Shown here piece by piece: positions 42,173 to 55,166 of a stretch of 64,000 bases of DNA. Positions within the stretch are counted from its first letter, which is position 1, and every line of letters starts with the position of its first letter. Origin of the DNA: Planotetraspora mira (GTDB lineage: Bacteria > Actinomycetota > Actinomycetes > Streptosporangiales > Streptosporangiaceae). The stretch covers positions 235,578 through 299,577 of the forward strand of contig NZ_BOOO01000017.1 of the NCBI RefSeq assembly GCF_016863275.1, in the 5' to 3' direction. Position numbers and translations under genes: made by a program. Below the pieces are notes generated by a model that saw nothing but the letters and a program-made list of their open reading frames with translations, made no database searches and was not told the origin of the DNA.

Positions 42173-44383
42173 TCAGCCGGTGATGCTGGCCTCTCCGGTC
42201 TCGAGGTGGCCGACGAACCGCTGCGACCAGGCTGCGTCGCAGTTGGCCGTGACCGTCACGTCGTACCAGCCGCTGCTTTCCTTCAGCGGGTTCACCGTCC
42301 ACTCCGCCTCGTCGTGCGCGGAGACCTTCACGGTGTGCGGCTTGCCCGAGATGTAGTGGTTGTGCGTGATCGTGAACGTCACGTGCGACTTCCCACGGTT
42401 GCGCAGCTTCAGCGTCAGCTCCGGCTTCGTGGTCGCCTTGCCGTCGTAGTAGTCCGCCTCGACGACGAGGTCCTTGCCCGCGGTGGTGACGTCGCCGACG
42501 AACCGGCGCAGGAACCGGTTCGGCCCGGTGACGGTGATGTCGTACGCGCTGTCGTCGGCGGACGCGCCCACGGCGCCGGTCCCGGACGCCGTCGCGTGGG
42601 CCGCGACGGTGTACTGGCCCGGGAACGCGGCCGGGTACTGCGCCAGCGTCGGGATTGCGGCCCGGTTGTTGTAGACGGCGAAGTGGCTCGCCTTGGTCGC
42701 GAACGGAGCCACGTTGCTGAACTTCAGGTTCGCCACGACGCCGGACGCCCCGCTGGTGAAACCGGCCAGGTTGGCGTTCGGCTGGTACGGCAGCGGGCGC
42801 GCCCGCCTGGTCCCCGCCTCCTGAGTCGGCATCGTGTTGTCGCCCGGCAGCGGGGTGTACCGAGTCTCCGGGATGAGTGCCCCGGTGGCCGGAAGGGCCG
42901 GCATGCCGTAAACCGGCTTGTCGAAGTCGAAGGCGTTCGTGAGGTCGCCGCAGACCTTGCGCCGCCAGTCGCTGATGTTGGGCGAGATGGCCGGCTTGCC
43001 GAGCGCGGAGGTCCACTTCTCCATGAACTGGATGACCGAGGTGTGGTCGGAGACCTCCGAGGTCACCCAGCCGCCGCGCGTCCAGGGCGAGATGAGGATG
43101 AGCGGCACACGGAAGCCGAGTCCGACGGGGAGCGGCGCGGTGACACCGTACGCGGCCATGGTGCCGGAGACGAACTCGTCCGCCTCGCCCGGCGCCGGCA
43201 TGGGCGGCGGGACGTGGTCGAACTGGCCGTCGTTCTCGTCGTAGTTGATGATGACCAGGGTCGAGTTGAACACATCCGGGTCGGCGTTGAGTGCCTCGAG
43301 GACGCCGCGGAGGAAGTACGCACCGTTGCTCGGCGCCGTGACCGGGTGCTCGGAGAAGAACTGGTTGTTCACGACCCAGTTCACCTGCGGCAGCGTGCCG
43401 CCCACCACGTCGGCGCGGATCGCGGCGATGAGGTTGTCGGCGTTGCCCGACAGCCCGGTGACCGGCTCGGGGACGTTCTTCACGCCGTTGTCGTAGAAGA
43501 CGTTGCCCGGAGCGGCGGTCCCGCCCTGGGTGGGGTCGAGCTTGGCGAAGGTGTCGAAGTATTCCAAGCCGTTGTCGCCGTAGTCGTCGGCGCACTGGTA
43601 GACCCGCCAGCTGACACCCGCCGTCTGGAGCGTCTCGGCGTAGGACTCCCAGGGCAGGAACTTGCCGCGCTCGTCGCCGCCGTCGTTGGCGGTGAAGGTG
43701 CCGTGCTTCTTGTTCGCGTTGATCGTGCCGCTCCACAGGTAAGTGCGGTTGGGCCCGGTCGCGCTGAGCACGGAGCAGTGGTAGGCGTCACCGACCGTGT
43801 AGGCGTCGGCGAGGGCGTAGTGGAACGGCAGGTCGCGACGGTCCATGTAACCAAGCGTGGTCGGTCCGCCCTTGGAGTAGTACCAGCCCGTCATCAGCCC
43901 GCCGTACCAGGCGCCGTGCTGGTCGGTCCAGCCGTGGCTGGTGCCGCCGTAGTTGGCGGCGCCGAGCTCGGGGCTCGGCGGCGTCGCTCCACTCCAGGTC
44001 TTCGCTCCGCTCAGCCGCCAGGGGTACTGCGTGGCGGCCCCGGCGGTCAGGGGGGTCACCGGCTGCTCCCAGACGGTCTTGCCACCCGGCAGCGTGATGG
44101 TGGAGCGGTCACCGAAACCGCGGACTCCCTTGAGAGCGCCGAAGTAGTGATCGAAGCTCCGGTTCTCCTGCATGATCACGACGACATGCTTGATGTCACG
44201 GATGTCTCCGTGCGCATGCCCGTGCCCATGGCCGTGATCGTGGCCGTCATGGCCGTGATCATTGCCGTGGTCATGGCCGGAAGAAGCGGAAGCGCTCGCA
44301 CCGGGCAAGGCGGCGCCGGCGGCGGCCGCTCCAGTGACGGCAGCGGCGGTGCCGAGGAAATTTCTGCGGGACAGCTTGGACAT
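42173..44383 (-). CDS. Tat-exported phospholipase C (phosphoesterase family) with His-rich linker
   Basis: 736 aa. The Tat signal SRRNFLGTAAAV is followed by a linker (36-60) holding ten histidines in 22 residues alternating with Gly and Asp. The catalytic domain then opens with the signature HVVVIMQENRSFDHYFG, as in bacterial phosphatidylcholine-specific PLC/AcpA enzymes that split phospholipids outside the cell. Two C-terminal DUF756-like beta domains end the protein (about 560-730: KASHFAVYNNRAAI and RFLRRFVGDV). ATG 44383 follows GGAGG. The His-rich linker might bind zinc or nickel; that is inference. Confidence 0.94.
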   Translation of the reverse strand: MSKLSRRNFLGTAAAVTGAAAAGAALPGASASASSGHDHGNDHGHDGHDHGHGHGHAHGDIRDIKHVVVIMQENRSFDHYFGALKGVRGFGDRSTITLPGGKTVWEQPVTPLTAGAATQYPWRLSGAKTWSGATPPSPELGAANYGGTSHGWTDQHGAWYGGLMTGWYYSKGGPTTLGYMDRRDLPFHYALADAYTVGDAYHCSVLSATGPNRTYLWSGTINANKKHGTFTANDGGDERGKFLPWESYAETLQTAGVSWRVYQCADDYGDNGLEYFDTFAKLDPTQGGTAAPGNVFYDNGVKNVPEPVTGLSGNADNLIAAIRADVVGGTLPQVNWVVNNQFFSEHPVTAPSNGAYFLRGVLEALNADPDVFNSTLVIINYDENDGQFDHVPPPMPAPGEADEFVSGTMAAYGVTAPLPVGLGFRVPLILISPWTRGGWVTSEVSDHTSVIQFMEKWTSALGKPAISPNISDWRRKVCGDLTNAFDFDKPVYGMPALPATGALIPETRYTPLPGDNTMPTQEAGTRRARPLPYQPNANLAGFTSGASGVVANLKFSNVAPFATKASHFAVYNNRAAIPTLAQYPAAFPGQYTVAAHATASGTGAVGASADDSAYDITVTGPNRFLRRFVGDVTTAGKDLVVEADYYDGKATTKPELTLKLRNRGKSHVTFTITHNHYISGKPHTVKVSAHDEAEWTVNPLKESSGWYDVTVTANCDAAWSQRFVGHLETGEASITG

Positions 44384-44792
44384 GCTCAAAGACCTCCGAG
44401 TGCAAAGACGTGCCACTCGATCCTGGCCTCGGGATCTTGACCCCAAGCGACGGGAAGTCGAAGCTGTAATTGCCGGTTGCGCAAGACCAGGGGGACGGAT
44501 GCGCCCGGCCTTGCGGCAGATGACCATGAAGTGAGCAGTTTTGGAGAAGCGCCGGTCACCGGGCCACGCATAGCCTGACCACCGTGGACATCACCACTCA
44601 CTAGGCCTTCCCCCCGGACGCCTCCCCGCCCTTTCCATCGCGACGCCTCGGCTTCGAGGGTCCGCATCGACGTCGGACACGGCGGGATGCGCCGGATCAG
44701 GTCGGCCCGGCACCTCGACGGGCCTCTCTTTCGTCTCTTCGATCTCGACGGGACACACCGGGTCTCCGCGACCCACGACTTCAGGAGTGACC
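44384..44792. other. Divergent intergenic region, phospholipase and VOC genes
   Basis: 409 bases with no convincing gene. It must hold both promoters, but I found no clear -35/-10 pair and no strong inverted repeat. Confidence 0.4.
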
Positions 44793-45149
44793 ATGACCGA
44801 CTCTTCCACTCAGGGGATCAAGACCGTGCTGCATCCCGTGTCCGACCTGGCGAAGGCCAAGGCGGTGTACGCCGCCCTGCTCGGCGTACCGCCGCAGACC
44901 GACGGGTCCTACTACGTCGGCTTCGAGGCCGAGGGCCAGCACATCGGGCTGGTGCCGAGCGGTGGGCCGCAGGGCATGACCTCACCGGTGGCCTACTGGC
45001 ACGTGCCGGACATCGAGGCGAAACTGGCCGAGGTGACCGCCGCGGGCGCCACCGTGAAGGAGCCCGCGCACGACGTCGGCGGCGGCCGTCTGGTGGCCAC
45101 CGTCACCGATCCCGACGGCAACGTCCTCGGGCTGCTTCAGGACCGCTGA
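44793..45149 (+). CDS. VOC-family (glyoxalase/bleomycin-resistance-like) protein
   Basis: 118 aa, one VOC module pair: KTVLHPVSDLAKAKAVYAAL, then AYWHVPDIEAKLAEVTAAGA and ATVTDPDGNVLGLLQD. The metal-ligand positions are partly filled (H16, E-less C-terminal strand), so it may bind a small molecule rather than catalyse. ATG 44793 has AGGAG six bases upstream. The UvrA-like gene follows 161 bases later on the same strand, a pairing that suggests a drug-resistance role. Confidence 0.87.
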   Translation: MTDSSTQGIKTVLHPVSDLAKAKAVYAALLGVPPQTDGSYYVGFEAEGQHIGLVPSGGPQGMTSPVAYWHVPDIEAKLAEVTAAGATVKEPAHDVGGGRLVATVTDPDGNVLGLLQDR

Positions 45150-45310
45150 GCGCCGGCCCCCGCCGTCGCCGCCGATCGGGTAGACAGAGGACCGTTGCCG
45201 CGACCGCGCCGACGAAGGAAACCAGACATACTGCTCGAAGCTGGTCGGATCAAGCCAGGCGACGCCGATGGAGACCGCGAAAGCGGGCCCGCCTAACAAA
45301 TGGAGACACG

Positions 45311-47685
<2,375 letters not shown>

Positions 47686-47701
<16 letters not shown>

Positions 47702-50241
47702 TCGGGATGGGCCGCCGGGGCCATGGGCAGGGAAACGATCATGGTGAGACCTCCCCCGGGTGTCTCCTCAGGTACGAGCGTCCCGCCCATCGCCTCGGAC
47801 AGCCCCCGAGACAGGGCGAGTCCCAGGCCCACCCCCGAATGGTTGTCTCGGTCGCCGAGACGCTGGAACGGCAGGAACACACGGTCGTAGGATTCGCGCG
47901 GAATCCCGGGCCCGCGGTCGATGACCCGGATTTCGACGTGGTTGCCGTGCCAGCTGCCGGTGACCAGGACCTTCCGCCCGGCGGGGGTGTAGCGGACCGC
48001 ATTGGACGTCAAGTTGACCAGCACGCGTTCGAGCAGGGCCGGATCGGCGACCACCTCGGGCAGGTCGGTGCTGAAGTCGGTCTCGATGGCGGCGCCGAGC
48101 GGTCCGAGATCGTCGATCGCCCTCGGCACGATCTCGTCGAGCGCGACGGGCTGCAGCGCCAGGCCGAGCACTCCGGCCTGCAGACGGCTCATGTCGAGCA
48201 GGTTGACGACCAGACGATCCAGCTTGACCAGGGACTCGTCGGCGGTCGCCAGCAACTCCTCGCGGTCCTCGGCTGACCACTCGACGTCGGTGCTGAGCAG
48301 GCTGTCCACGGCGGCCTTCGCCGACGCGAGGGGCGTGCGCAGGTCATGGCTGACGGCGGCGAGCAGGGCCGTCCGCATCCGGTCGGCCGCGGCGAGCGGT
48401 CTGGCCTGCTCGGCCTCCTCCCTCAGCCGTTCCTGCCGCAGTGCCACGGCGGTCTCAGCGGCGAACGCCTCCAGCATGCGGCGGTCGGAGGCCTCCAGGA
48501 GCCTGCCGCGCGCGGCGAGGACCAGGTTGTCGTCGATGGCGACGTCGGTGTCGGCGAGGGCCGGGTAGGTGCAGGGAACCCCACCTGAGGTGGCGACGAT
48601 GCGCCAGGTATCCGGGTCGGAGCGGTCGTCGGGCGTCTGCCCCGCCTCCGGCCGGCGCTCGAGCAGCGCGACCGAGGTCAGGCCGAACGTCTCGCGCATC
48701 CGGGCGAGCAGGGAGGGCACCGCCGCCTCGCCGCGCAGCACGTGGCCGGCAAGGGTCGAGAGGATCTGGGCCTCCGCTCCGGCTCGCGCGGACTCCCTGG
48801 TCCGCCGGGCCGCGACGTCCACGATGGTGCTGACCGCCGCCGCGACGACGACGAAGACGACCAGGGCGAACAGATTCTCCGGATCCGAGATCGTGAACTC
48901 GTTGATCGGTGGCGTGAAGAAGTAGTTGAGCAGGAGAGAGCCGCCGATCGCGGCCACGATGGCCGGCCACATGCCTCCGACGAGCGCGACGCCGACGACC
49001 ATGAGCAAGAAGAACAGGATCTCGCTCGGCAGCGACAGCTGGTCCCTGAACGGGATGAGCGCGGCCGTGAGCCCCGGCACGCCGGCGACGGCGACGCCCC
49101 ACCCGATCAGTCGCCTCGTCCGGGTGAGCGCGGCGGGAGACCCGGCCGGCCTGCGCCCCTTCCGTACCCCGTCGTGCGTGACCATGTGAACGTCGATGGA
49201 TCCGGACAGCGCGGTCGTCTCCACGCCCACACCACGAGAGAAGATCTGGGCGAACCTGCCCCGCCGGGACGCGCCGAGAACGAGTTGGGTGGCGTTGACG
49301 CCGCGAGCGAAGTCGAGCAGCGCCCGCGGGATGTCCTCGCCGACGACCTGGTGGTAGGTGCCCCCCATGTTCTCCACCAGGGTGCGTTGACGGGCCAGGT
49401 TGGCCGGGTCGCCTCCCTTCAGGCCGTCGGCCCTGGTGACGTGGACGGCGAGCACGTCGGCCCCCTTGGTGCGGGCGGCGATGCGAGCGGCCCGCCGTAC
49501 GAGGGTGTCGCCCTCGGGGCCGCCCGTCAGCGCGACGACGACTCGCTCGCGTGCCTCCCACGTCGTGGCTATCCCCTGCTCGGCACGGTAGCGGTCGAGT
49601 TGGTCGTCGACCTTGTCCGCGACCCAGAGCAGGGCCAGCTCGCGCAGGGCGGTCAGGTTGCCGACCCTGAAGTAGTTCGACAGCGCCGCGTCCACCTTCT
49701 CGGGCTTGTACACGTTGCCGTGGGCCATCCGGCGGCGGAGCGCCTCCGGCGACATGTCGACCAGTTCGACCTGGTCGGCTCGCCGGACGACCTCGTCGGG
49801 CACGGTCTCCTGCTGCGCCACCCCGGTGATCTGCTCGACGACGTCGTTCACCGACTCCAGATGCTGGATGTTGACCGTCGAGACGACGTCGATGCCGGCG
49901 TCCAGAATCTCCTCGATGTCCTGCCACCGCTTGACGTTGCGCGAGCCGGGCACGTTGGTGTGCGCCAGCTCGTCGATCAGCGCGATGGAGGGCGCGCGCT
50001 CGATGACGGCGTCGACGTCGAGTTCGCTGAAGGTCGTCCCCCGGTACACCATCGTCTTGCGAGCGATGATCTCCATGCCGTCGAGGAGTTCGGCGGTGTG
50101 AGGGCGGTCGTGGGTCTCCACGAGACCCACCACCACGTCCCTGCCACGTTCCATCGCCCGGCGTCCCCCGCCGAGCATCGCGAACGTCTTCCCGACACCG
50201 GGGGCCGCCCCGAGATAGACCCGCAACCGCCCGCGTGGCAC
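47686..50241 (-). CDS. kdpD: KdpD-family sensor histidine kinase
   Basis: 851 aa with the full KdpD layout: N-terminal ATP-binding KdpD domain (GAAPGVGKT at 11-19, [14 protein letters not shown] near 89-102), a universal-stress-like domain (about 233-355), four membrane helices (about 377-475), a GAF-like region, phospho-acceptor H632 in [10 protein letters not shown], and the ATPase with [12 protein letters not shown]. It senses K+ or osmotic state and phosphorylates KdpE. GTG 50241 is the first in-frame start after a stop; AAGGAG lies 12 bases upstream, a long spacing. Neither kdpE nor kdpFABC is adjacent. Confidence 0.95.
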
Positions 50242-50400
50242 CTGCGATCACTACTCCTTGCCGAGGGACAGGTCTGGCTCGAGAGCGCCCGGCTCAGGCA
50301 GCCCAAGGGAAAGCAAAGTGCAAAATCTGGGCGTTCTTCTCGCTTTGACGCGCTACATACGAACATGGCGTGAATATTGACGCGGTCCGTACGCGGCGGA

Positions 50401-51195
50401 TCAGGGCACCAGGTAGACGCTGTCGCGGGCGTCGGTGACGGCCATGTGACCGGGTGCGTGGCCGATGGCGAACGGCGGCCGTGACCGCATGACCGCCGCC
50501 TGAGGTGTCACCCCACAGGCCCAGAAGACCGGCAGTTCGCCGGCGCGTACCTCCACCGCGTCTCCGAAGTCCGGCCGGTCGAGGTCCGCGATGCCCAGCA
50601 CGGCTGGATCGCCCACATGTACCGGGGCGCCGTGCACGGCCGGGTATCGCGAGGTGATCCGGACGGCCGCCGGCACCAGTTCGGCGGGGATCGGGCGCAT
50701 CGACACCACGAGGGGACCGGACAACTCACCCGCCGGGCGGCACAACCGGTCCGTGCGGTACATGGGCACGTTCGTCCCCGCCTCGATGTGACGCACCGGC
50801 ACGCCGGCCTCCAGCAGCGCGGCCTCGAAGGTGAAGCTGCAGCCGATGAGGAAGCAGACCAGGTCGTCGCGCCAGTAGGACGTCACGTCGGCGACCTCGG
50901 CGACCTGCTCGCCGTGCCGGTAGACACGGTAGGCGGGCAGGTCGGTGCGCAGGTCGCCGTCGAAGATCGACGCGAAGGTCTCCCCCGGCTCGGTGACGTC
51001 CAGCACCGGGCATGACCGCGGGTTGCGCTGCGCGAACAACAGGAAGTCGTACGCCCGGTCTCTCGGCAACGCGATCAGGTTGGCCTGGGTCCATCCCGCG
51101 GCCCAGCCGGAGGTGGGCGTGACGAGCCCTGTGCGAAACAACCCCCGCGCCTCCCGGGGGGTCAGCCGAGCGCGACCCGCCGGTATCCGTGCCAT
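50401..51195 (-). CDS. DUF1445 / D-glutamate cyclase-like putative hydro-lyase
   Basis: 264 aa. Family blocks visible are [54 protein letters not shown] and [13 protein letters not shown]. Members are annotated as putative hydro-lyases; the mammalian relative acts on D-glutamate. ATG 51195 follows AAGGAGG at five bases. It is 159 bases upstream of kdpD on the same strand, with a possible promoter between them. Confidence 0.9.
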   Translation of the reverse strand: MARIPAGRARLTPREARGLFRTGLVTPTSGWAAGWTQANLIALPRDRAYDFLLFAQRNPRSCPVLDVTEPGETFASIFDGDLRTDLPAYRVYRHGEQVAEVADVTSYWRDDLVCFLIGCSFTFEAALLEAGVPVRHIEAGTNVPMYRTDRLCRPAGELSGPLVVSMRPIPAELVPAAVRITSRYPAVHGAPVHVGDPAVLGIADLDRPDFGDAVEVRAGELPVFWACGVTPQAAVMRSRPPFAIGHAPGHMAVTDARDSVYLVP

Positions 51196-51574
51196 CCGAG
51201 CCTCCTTGGAGCAGCGTCCCGTCAGAGGTCGTGCCCACGCGAGCCGGGTCGCATCGCCGTCCTCGTCGTACGCCCCGTCCTCCCGGCCGTAGAGGCCGCA
51301 GAGAAGGGCGCCCGCCTCAGGTTTCCGGCTCGTAACAAGATCTTCAACTGGCGTTTCCCGGCCCCTACCAAGGCGGCCCGACGCACCCACAGCGTAGAAC
51401 CTGGCCCCCAGCTTGTCCCCGGATGTAAGCGGCACGTGTAGACGACGCCGCCCGTTTCCTGTCAGTAAGACCTGACATTTCGTCATTCCTTCTGTCTTGC
51501 GACCGTCCTTGTGGCTCATCCCCCTGGACCCGAGCACACCCCGGCCCGGGCCTGGAGACAGAAGGAGACGACTC
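51196..51574. other. Divergent intergenic region
   Basis: 379 bases between the hydro-lyase and the secreted nuclease genes. It must hold promoters for both. I saw no gene, strong hairpin or clear promoter pair. Confidence 0.4.
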
Positions 51575-52207
51575 GTGCGTCGAGTCACAACTGCCGTCCT
51601 CGCCGTCCTCGCCACTCTCGCCATCACGCTGACCCTGGGCGTCGGTCCGGCGAGCGCCACCCCTCCCGGGATCCCCTCCGCCGCCACCGCGGCTTCGGAG
51701 CTCGCCTCGCTCACCGTCGCCGCCGAATCCCACGCCTCCACCTACGACCGCGCCCTGTTCCCCCACTGGATCACCCAGTCCGGTGCCTGTGACACTCGCG
51801 AGCAGGTGCTCAAGCGAGACGGCACGAATGTCGTCACCAACTCCAGCTGCTCCGCCACCTCCGGCACCTGGCGCTCGCCCTACGACGGCGCGACCTGGAC
51901 CGCCGCGTCCGACGTCGACATCGACCACATGGTGCCGCTCGCGGAGGCCTGGCGGTCCGGCGCCTGGGCCTGGACCACCGCGCGGCGGCAGGCGTTCGCC
52001 AACGACCTGTCCAGGCCTCAGCTGTGGGCGGTCACCGACAACGTCAACCAGTCCAAGGGCGACCAGGACCCCTCCACGTGGAAGCCCTCGGTGACCTCGT
52101 TCCGCTGCACGTACGCCCGGGCCTGGATCGGCGTCAAGTACTACTACGGGCTGACCTTGCAGAGCAGCGAGAAGTCCGCGCTGAGCACCATGCTCGGCGG
52201 CTGCTGA
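51575..52207 (+). CDS. Secreted HNH-type nuclease (DUF1524-like)
   Basis: 210 aa. A Sec signal peptide (hydrophobic core [17 protein letters not shown], cleavage near PASA-TP) exports it. The nuclease core has [12 protein letters not shown] (catalytic His), then [21 protein letters not shown], the DUF1524/GmrSD-C type of HNH fold. Cysteines at C69, C87, C185 and C210 could form disulfides. GTG 51575 has GAAGGAG seven bases upstream. It probably digests extracellular DNA for nutrients or competition. Confidence 0.92.
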   Translation: MRRVTTAVLAVLATLAITLTLGVGPASATPPGIPSAATAASELASLTVAAESHASTYDRALFPHWITQSGACDTREQVLKRDGTNVVTNSSCSATSGTWRSPYDGATWTAASDVDIDHMVPLAEAWRSGAWAWTTARRQAFANDLSRPQLWAVTDNVNQSKGDQDPSTWKPSVTSFRCTYARAWIGVKYYYGLTLQSSEKSALSTMLGGC

Positions 52208-52505
52208 CCCCACCCCGGGCGGCCGGCGCGAGCCAGGAGAACAGATGGTTTGCGCCGGCCCCTGCCGATGATCGAGGTGCGCTTCAACTCGGGCGCCTCC
52301 ACAGCGTGCCTCTCGCATCAGCGGGAAACGATTTCCGGGACGCCGTCAGTCGCTCGACCATGAAGGCGGAACTTCGCCGGAGAAAATTCACCGCCGACGT
52401 GACGCACGCGGGTTGTTTCTGATCGAGAAATGCACTTCTGACGAGAGTCTTACGGCGGCCTGCCTCAGCTGGCTTCCCGAAGTCGCCGACTGATCTAATC
52501 TCCAT

Positions 52506-53219
52506 GTGACAGATCCGCACAATGAGTCAGGACGCGGCACCCCTATAGCGCGACGGGTGATGTTCTCGATGCTCGGTGCCGGCATCGCCGGTCTCGTCGC
52601 GGCGCCCTACTTGCAAAGTGGCTGGGACAAATTCCTCGGTGTCGCCTCGCGGACCGATCCCACTGGGCTGACCGGACTTCTTCCCAATCCGGGCGGCTTT
52701 CGTTATTACAGCGTCGCGGCCTCGGTGCCTCACAAGGACGAGACCGATTACCAGTTGAAGGTCGACGGCCTCGTCGACCGCCCCGCGACGTATGGACTCG
52801 ACGCCTTACGCGCCCTGCCGCAGACCCGGGTCGTCGGCGATGTGCAATGCACCGACGGCTGGCGGGTTCCGAAGACCCCCTTCGAGGGCGTGCTGCTCTC
52901 GCACCTCCTCGACGCGGCCGGCGTGCGCCCCGAAGGCAAGGCGATCCGTTTCACCTGCTTCGACGGCACCTACAGCGAAAGCCTCACGCTCGCGCAGGCA
53001 CGCCGCCCCGACGTGCTCGTGGCGCTGAAGATGGAGGACAAGCCGCTCACCTACGACCATGGCGGTCCTGTGCGGCTCTACGCGGCCCCGATGTACTTCT
53101 ACAAATCGGCCAAGTGGCTTTCCGGCATCTCCGTCACCGAAACGGTCATACCTGGTTACTGGGAGGAGTACGGATATGACATCGACGGTTGGCTCGACGG
53201 GGCGGACAGGTCCGTCTGA
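52506..53219 (+). CDS. Membrane-anchored molybdopterin oxidoreductase (YedY/MsrP-like)
   Basis: 237 aa. A membrane helix (about residues 18-36) is followed by a sulfite-oxidase-type molybdopterin domain. C115 in VQCTDGWRV is the expected molybdenum ligand, and FTCFDGTYSESLTL and MYFYKSAKWLSGISV are characteristic. YedY-type enzymes reduce sulfoxides using electrons from a membrane cytochrome. GTG 52506 lies four bases after TAATCT (52496-52501), so the mRNA may be nearly leaderless; no ribosome site is visible. The gene overlaps the cytochrome gene by 44 bases. The 298 bases upstream hold no clear gene. Confidence 0.9.
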   Translation: MTDPHNESGRGTPIARRVMFSMLGAGIAGLVAAPYLQSGWDKFLGVASRTDPTGLTGLLPNPGGFRYYSVAASVPHKDETDYQLKVDGLVDRPATYGLDALRALPQTRVVGDVQCTDGWRVPKTPFEGVLLSHLLDAAGVRPEGKAIRFTCFDGTYSESLTLAQARRPDVLVALKMEDKPLTYDHGGPVRLYAAPMYFYKSAKWLSGISVTETVIPGYWEEYGYDIDGWLDGADRSV

Positions 53220-53847
53220 GCGTCCTCGGCGCATCCTCCGGTTCAGCCTCGCCGAGCGACTGGTCCACCGTGCCACCGCCTGGCTCATGGTGTCGTGTGT
53301 GGGGACGGCGGCCTGTCTGTATCTCTCGCCGCTCGCTCAACTGGTCGGCCGCCGTCACCTGGTGGTCATCGTCCATGAGTGGTCGGGGATCTTGCTGCCG
53401 GCGCCGTTCCTCCTCGGCCTCGCCTCGTCCGCGTTCCGCGCCGATCTACGCAGGCTGAACCGCATGGCGGAGTACGACAGGGAGTGGCTGCGGGCGGTCC
53501 GCAAGCGCTGGACCTCCCCTGACCTCCGGCCCGCCGGCAAGTTCAACGCCGGGCAGAAGATATACGCGGGGTGGATCGCCGGAGCCGTGCCGATCATGAT
53601 GTTCACGGGTCTGCTGATGTGGTTCACCGGACTCCTGCCGCCGATCTCCCGCACAAGCGCGATCTTCGTGCACGACGTGACGGCCCTGGCAGTCGGCGTC
53701 GTCGTGGGCGGGCACATCTGGATGGCGCGCCAGGACCCGCATGCACGGCGTGCGATGCGCACGGGGTCCGTGGGGCGCGCGTGGGCGAAGAGCAAGCACT
53801 CCAAGTGGGTGGAGGAGGACCACCCCGACGGATCTCCTTCGGCCTGA
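53176..53847 (+). CDS. Cytochrome b membrane partner (YedZ/thiosulfate reductase cyt b-like)
   Basis: 223 aa with four main membrane helices. Histidines sit in or beside each: HRATAW, HEWSGIL, FVHDVTA and GGHIWM, suitable as ligands for two b hemes. It should pass quinol electrons to the molybdoenzyme encoded just upstream. ATG 53176 follows GGAGGAG inside the 3' end of that gene, giving a 44-base overlap and tight coupling. Confidence 0.9.
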   Translation: MTSTVGSTGRTGPSERPRRILRFSLAERLVHRATAWLMVSCVGTAACLYLSPLAQLVGRRHLVVIVHEWSGILLPAPFLLGLASSAFRADLRRLNRMAEYDREWLRAVRKRWTSPDLRPAGKFNAGQKIYAGWIAGAVPIMMFTGLLMWFTGLLPPISRTSAIFVHDVTALAVGVVVGGHIWMARQDPHARRAMRTGSVGRAWAKSKHSKWVEEDHPDGSPSA

Positions 53848-54208
53848 TGAGGAACTTCACCTTGAAGCGCCACTCCATCGCAGGCAGGAAAATCCCATTC
53901 CAGGGCATAAACCTTACCGAGCGATGACATCCGCAGTCAGTGGTCTGGGCGCGCATAAAGATCACATATAAGCCATAAGCAAACTCGACATAAAGCCGTA
54001 ATACCCTATTGGGCGATTTACCGATCGCTTCGTTCGGCGGTGGACGAGGCGGGGTGACGCCGGCGGCGTTTCACCACGATTGTCACCAGACGGCGCAAAG
54101 AGCCGGGCTCGAACATTTAGGTCAAACGATGCTTCGGACGAGGTTTCGCACCCTACCGGCGGAGCATGGCCCCGACAGAGACCCCGGAGAGGTCAAGGGG
54201 AGGACGAA
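53848..54208. other. Intergenic region with AT-rich island
   Basis: 361 bases. An AT-rich stretch near 53950-54010 (for example CATATAAGCCATAAGC) probably carries the promoter of the slipin gene. A 26-codon frame (53847-53927) overlaps the cytochrome stop as TGATG but has no ribosome site. Confidence 0.4.
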
Positions 54209-55111
54209 ATGAACGCCTTCTATGCGATCCTCGCGTCCGCGGGCCTCGTCATGGCGTGGCTGGCGACGAGCATTCGCGTCATCACGCAGTTCGAACGGGG
54301 GGTGGTCTTCCGATTCGGGCGCGTGATACCCGCGATCCGCGGGCCGGGACTCGCGATGCTCGTGCCGATCGCCGACCGTCTGCAGAAGGTCAACATGCAG
54401 ATCATCACGATGCCGGTGCCCGCGCAGGACGGCATCACCCGCGACAACGTGACGGTCCGCGTTGACGCCGTCGTCTATTTCAGGGTCGTCGATCCGGTGC
54501 GCGTGTCCGTCGACGTACAGGATTACGTGTCCGCCATCGGCCAGGTCGCGCAGACCTCGCTGCGTTCGATCATCGGCAAGAGCGACCTGGACGACCTGTT
54601 GTCCAACCGGGAGCAACTCAACTCGGGCCTGGAACTGATGATCGACAGTCCGGCGCTGGGCTGGGGCGTACACATCGACCGTGTGGAGATCAAGGATGTG
54701 GCGCTGCCCGAGTCGATGAAACGGTCGATGTCGCGCCAGGCCGAGGCCGAGCGCGAGCGGCGGGCCCGCATCATCACCGCCGACGGCGAACTGCAGGCCT
54801 CGACGCGGCTCAGCCAGGCCGCCGAAGCGATGGCGGAGCACCCGGCCGCGCTGCAACTGCGCCTGCTCCAAACCGTGGTCGAGGTCGCCGCCGAGAAGAA
54901 CTCGACGCTCGTGCTGCCCTTCCCCGTGGAACTGCTCCGGTTCCTGGAAAGAGCAACACTCTCTGAGGCCGACCGGCCGGCCGAAACCGCGGTCACCCCG
55001 TCCGGCCCTGCCGCCACGGACGACGGCCTCTCGATTCCGCGCACGCCGCACATCCCCGGCCTCGCGGACATCGATCCGCCGGCGCCGCTCGGCGGACGAT
55101 CCACCAGGTAG
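54209..55111 (+). CDS. SPFH/band-7 protein (slipin/stomatin-like)
   Basis: 300 aa. One N-terminal membrane helix (about 4-22) is followed by the SPFH domain (RVITQFERGVVFRFGRVI, GPGLAMLVPIADRLQKV, MPVPAQDGITRDNVTV), then a coiled-coil stretch (SMSRQAEAERERRARIITAD) and a proline-rich tail. Slipins organise membrane microdomains. ATG 54209 follows AGGGGAGG. The usual partner, an NfeD-like protein, is absent here. It is convergent with the M20 peptidase gene. Confidence 0.93.
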   Translation: MNAFYAILASAGLVMAWLATSIRVITQFERGVVFRFGRVIPAIRGPGLAMLVPIADRLQKVNMQIITMPVPAQDGITRDNVTVRVDAVVYFRVVDPVRVSVDVQDYVSAIGQVAQTSLRSIIGKSDLDDLLSNREQLNSGLELMIDSPALGWGVHIDRVEIKDVALPESMKRSMSRQAEAERERRARIITADGELQASTRLSQAAEAMAEHPAALQLRLLQTVVEVAAEKNSTLVLPFPVELLRFLERATLSEADRPAETAVTPSGPAATDDGLSIPRTPHIPGLADIDPPAPLGGRSTR

Positions 55112-55166
55112 GCCGTCCCCCGGGCGTCACCCAAAGGATCTTCAGGGGCGGGATCCGGCTTCGGAG

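Noticed and set aside
48742..50373. 543-codon plus-strand frame over kdpD
   Set aside because: It is antisense to a full-length KdpD and has no domain or ribosome site.
52284..52520. 78-codon minus-strand frame before the molybdoenzyme gene
   Set aside because: It overlaps the start of the molybdoenzyme gene, has no ribosome site and no recognisable motif.
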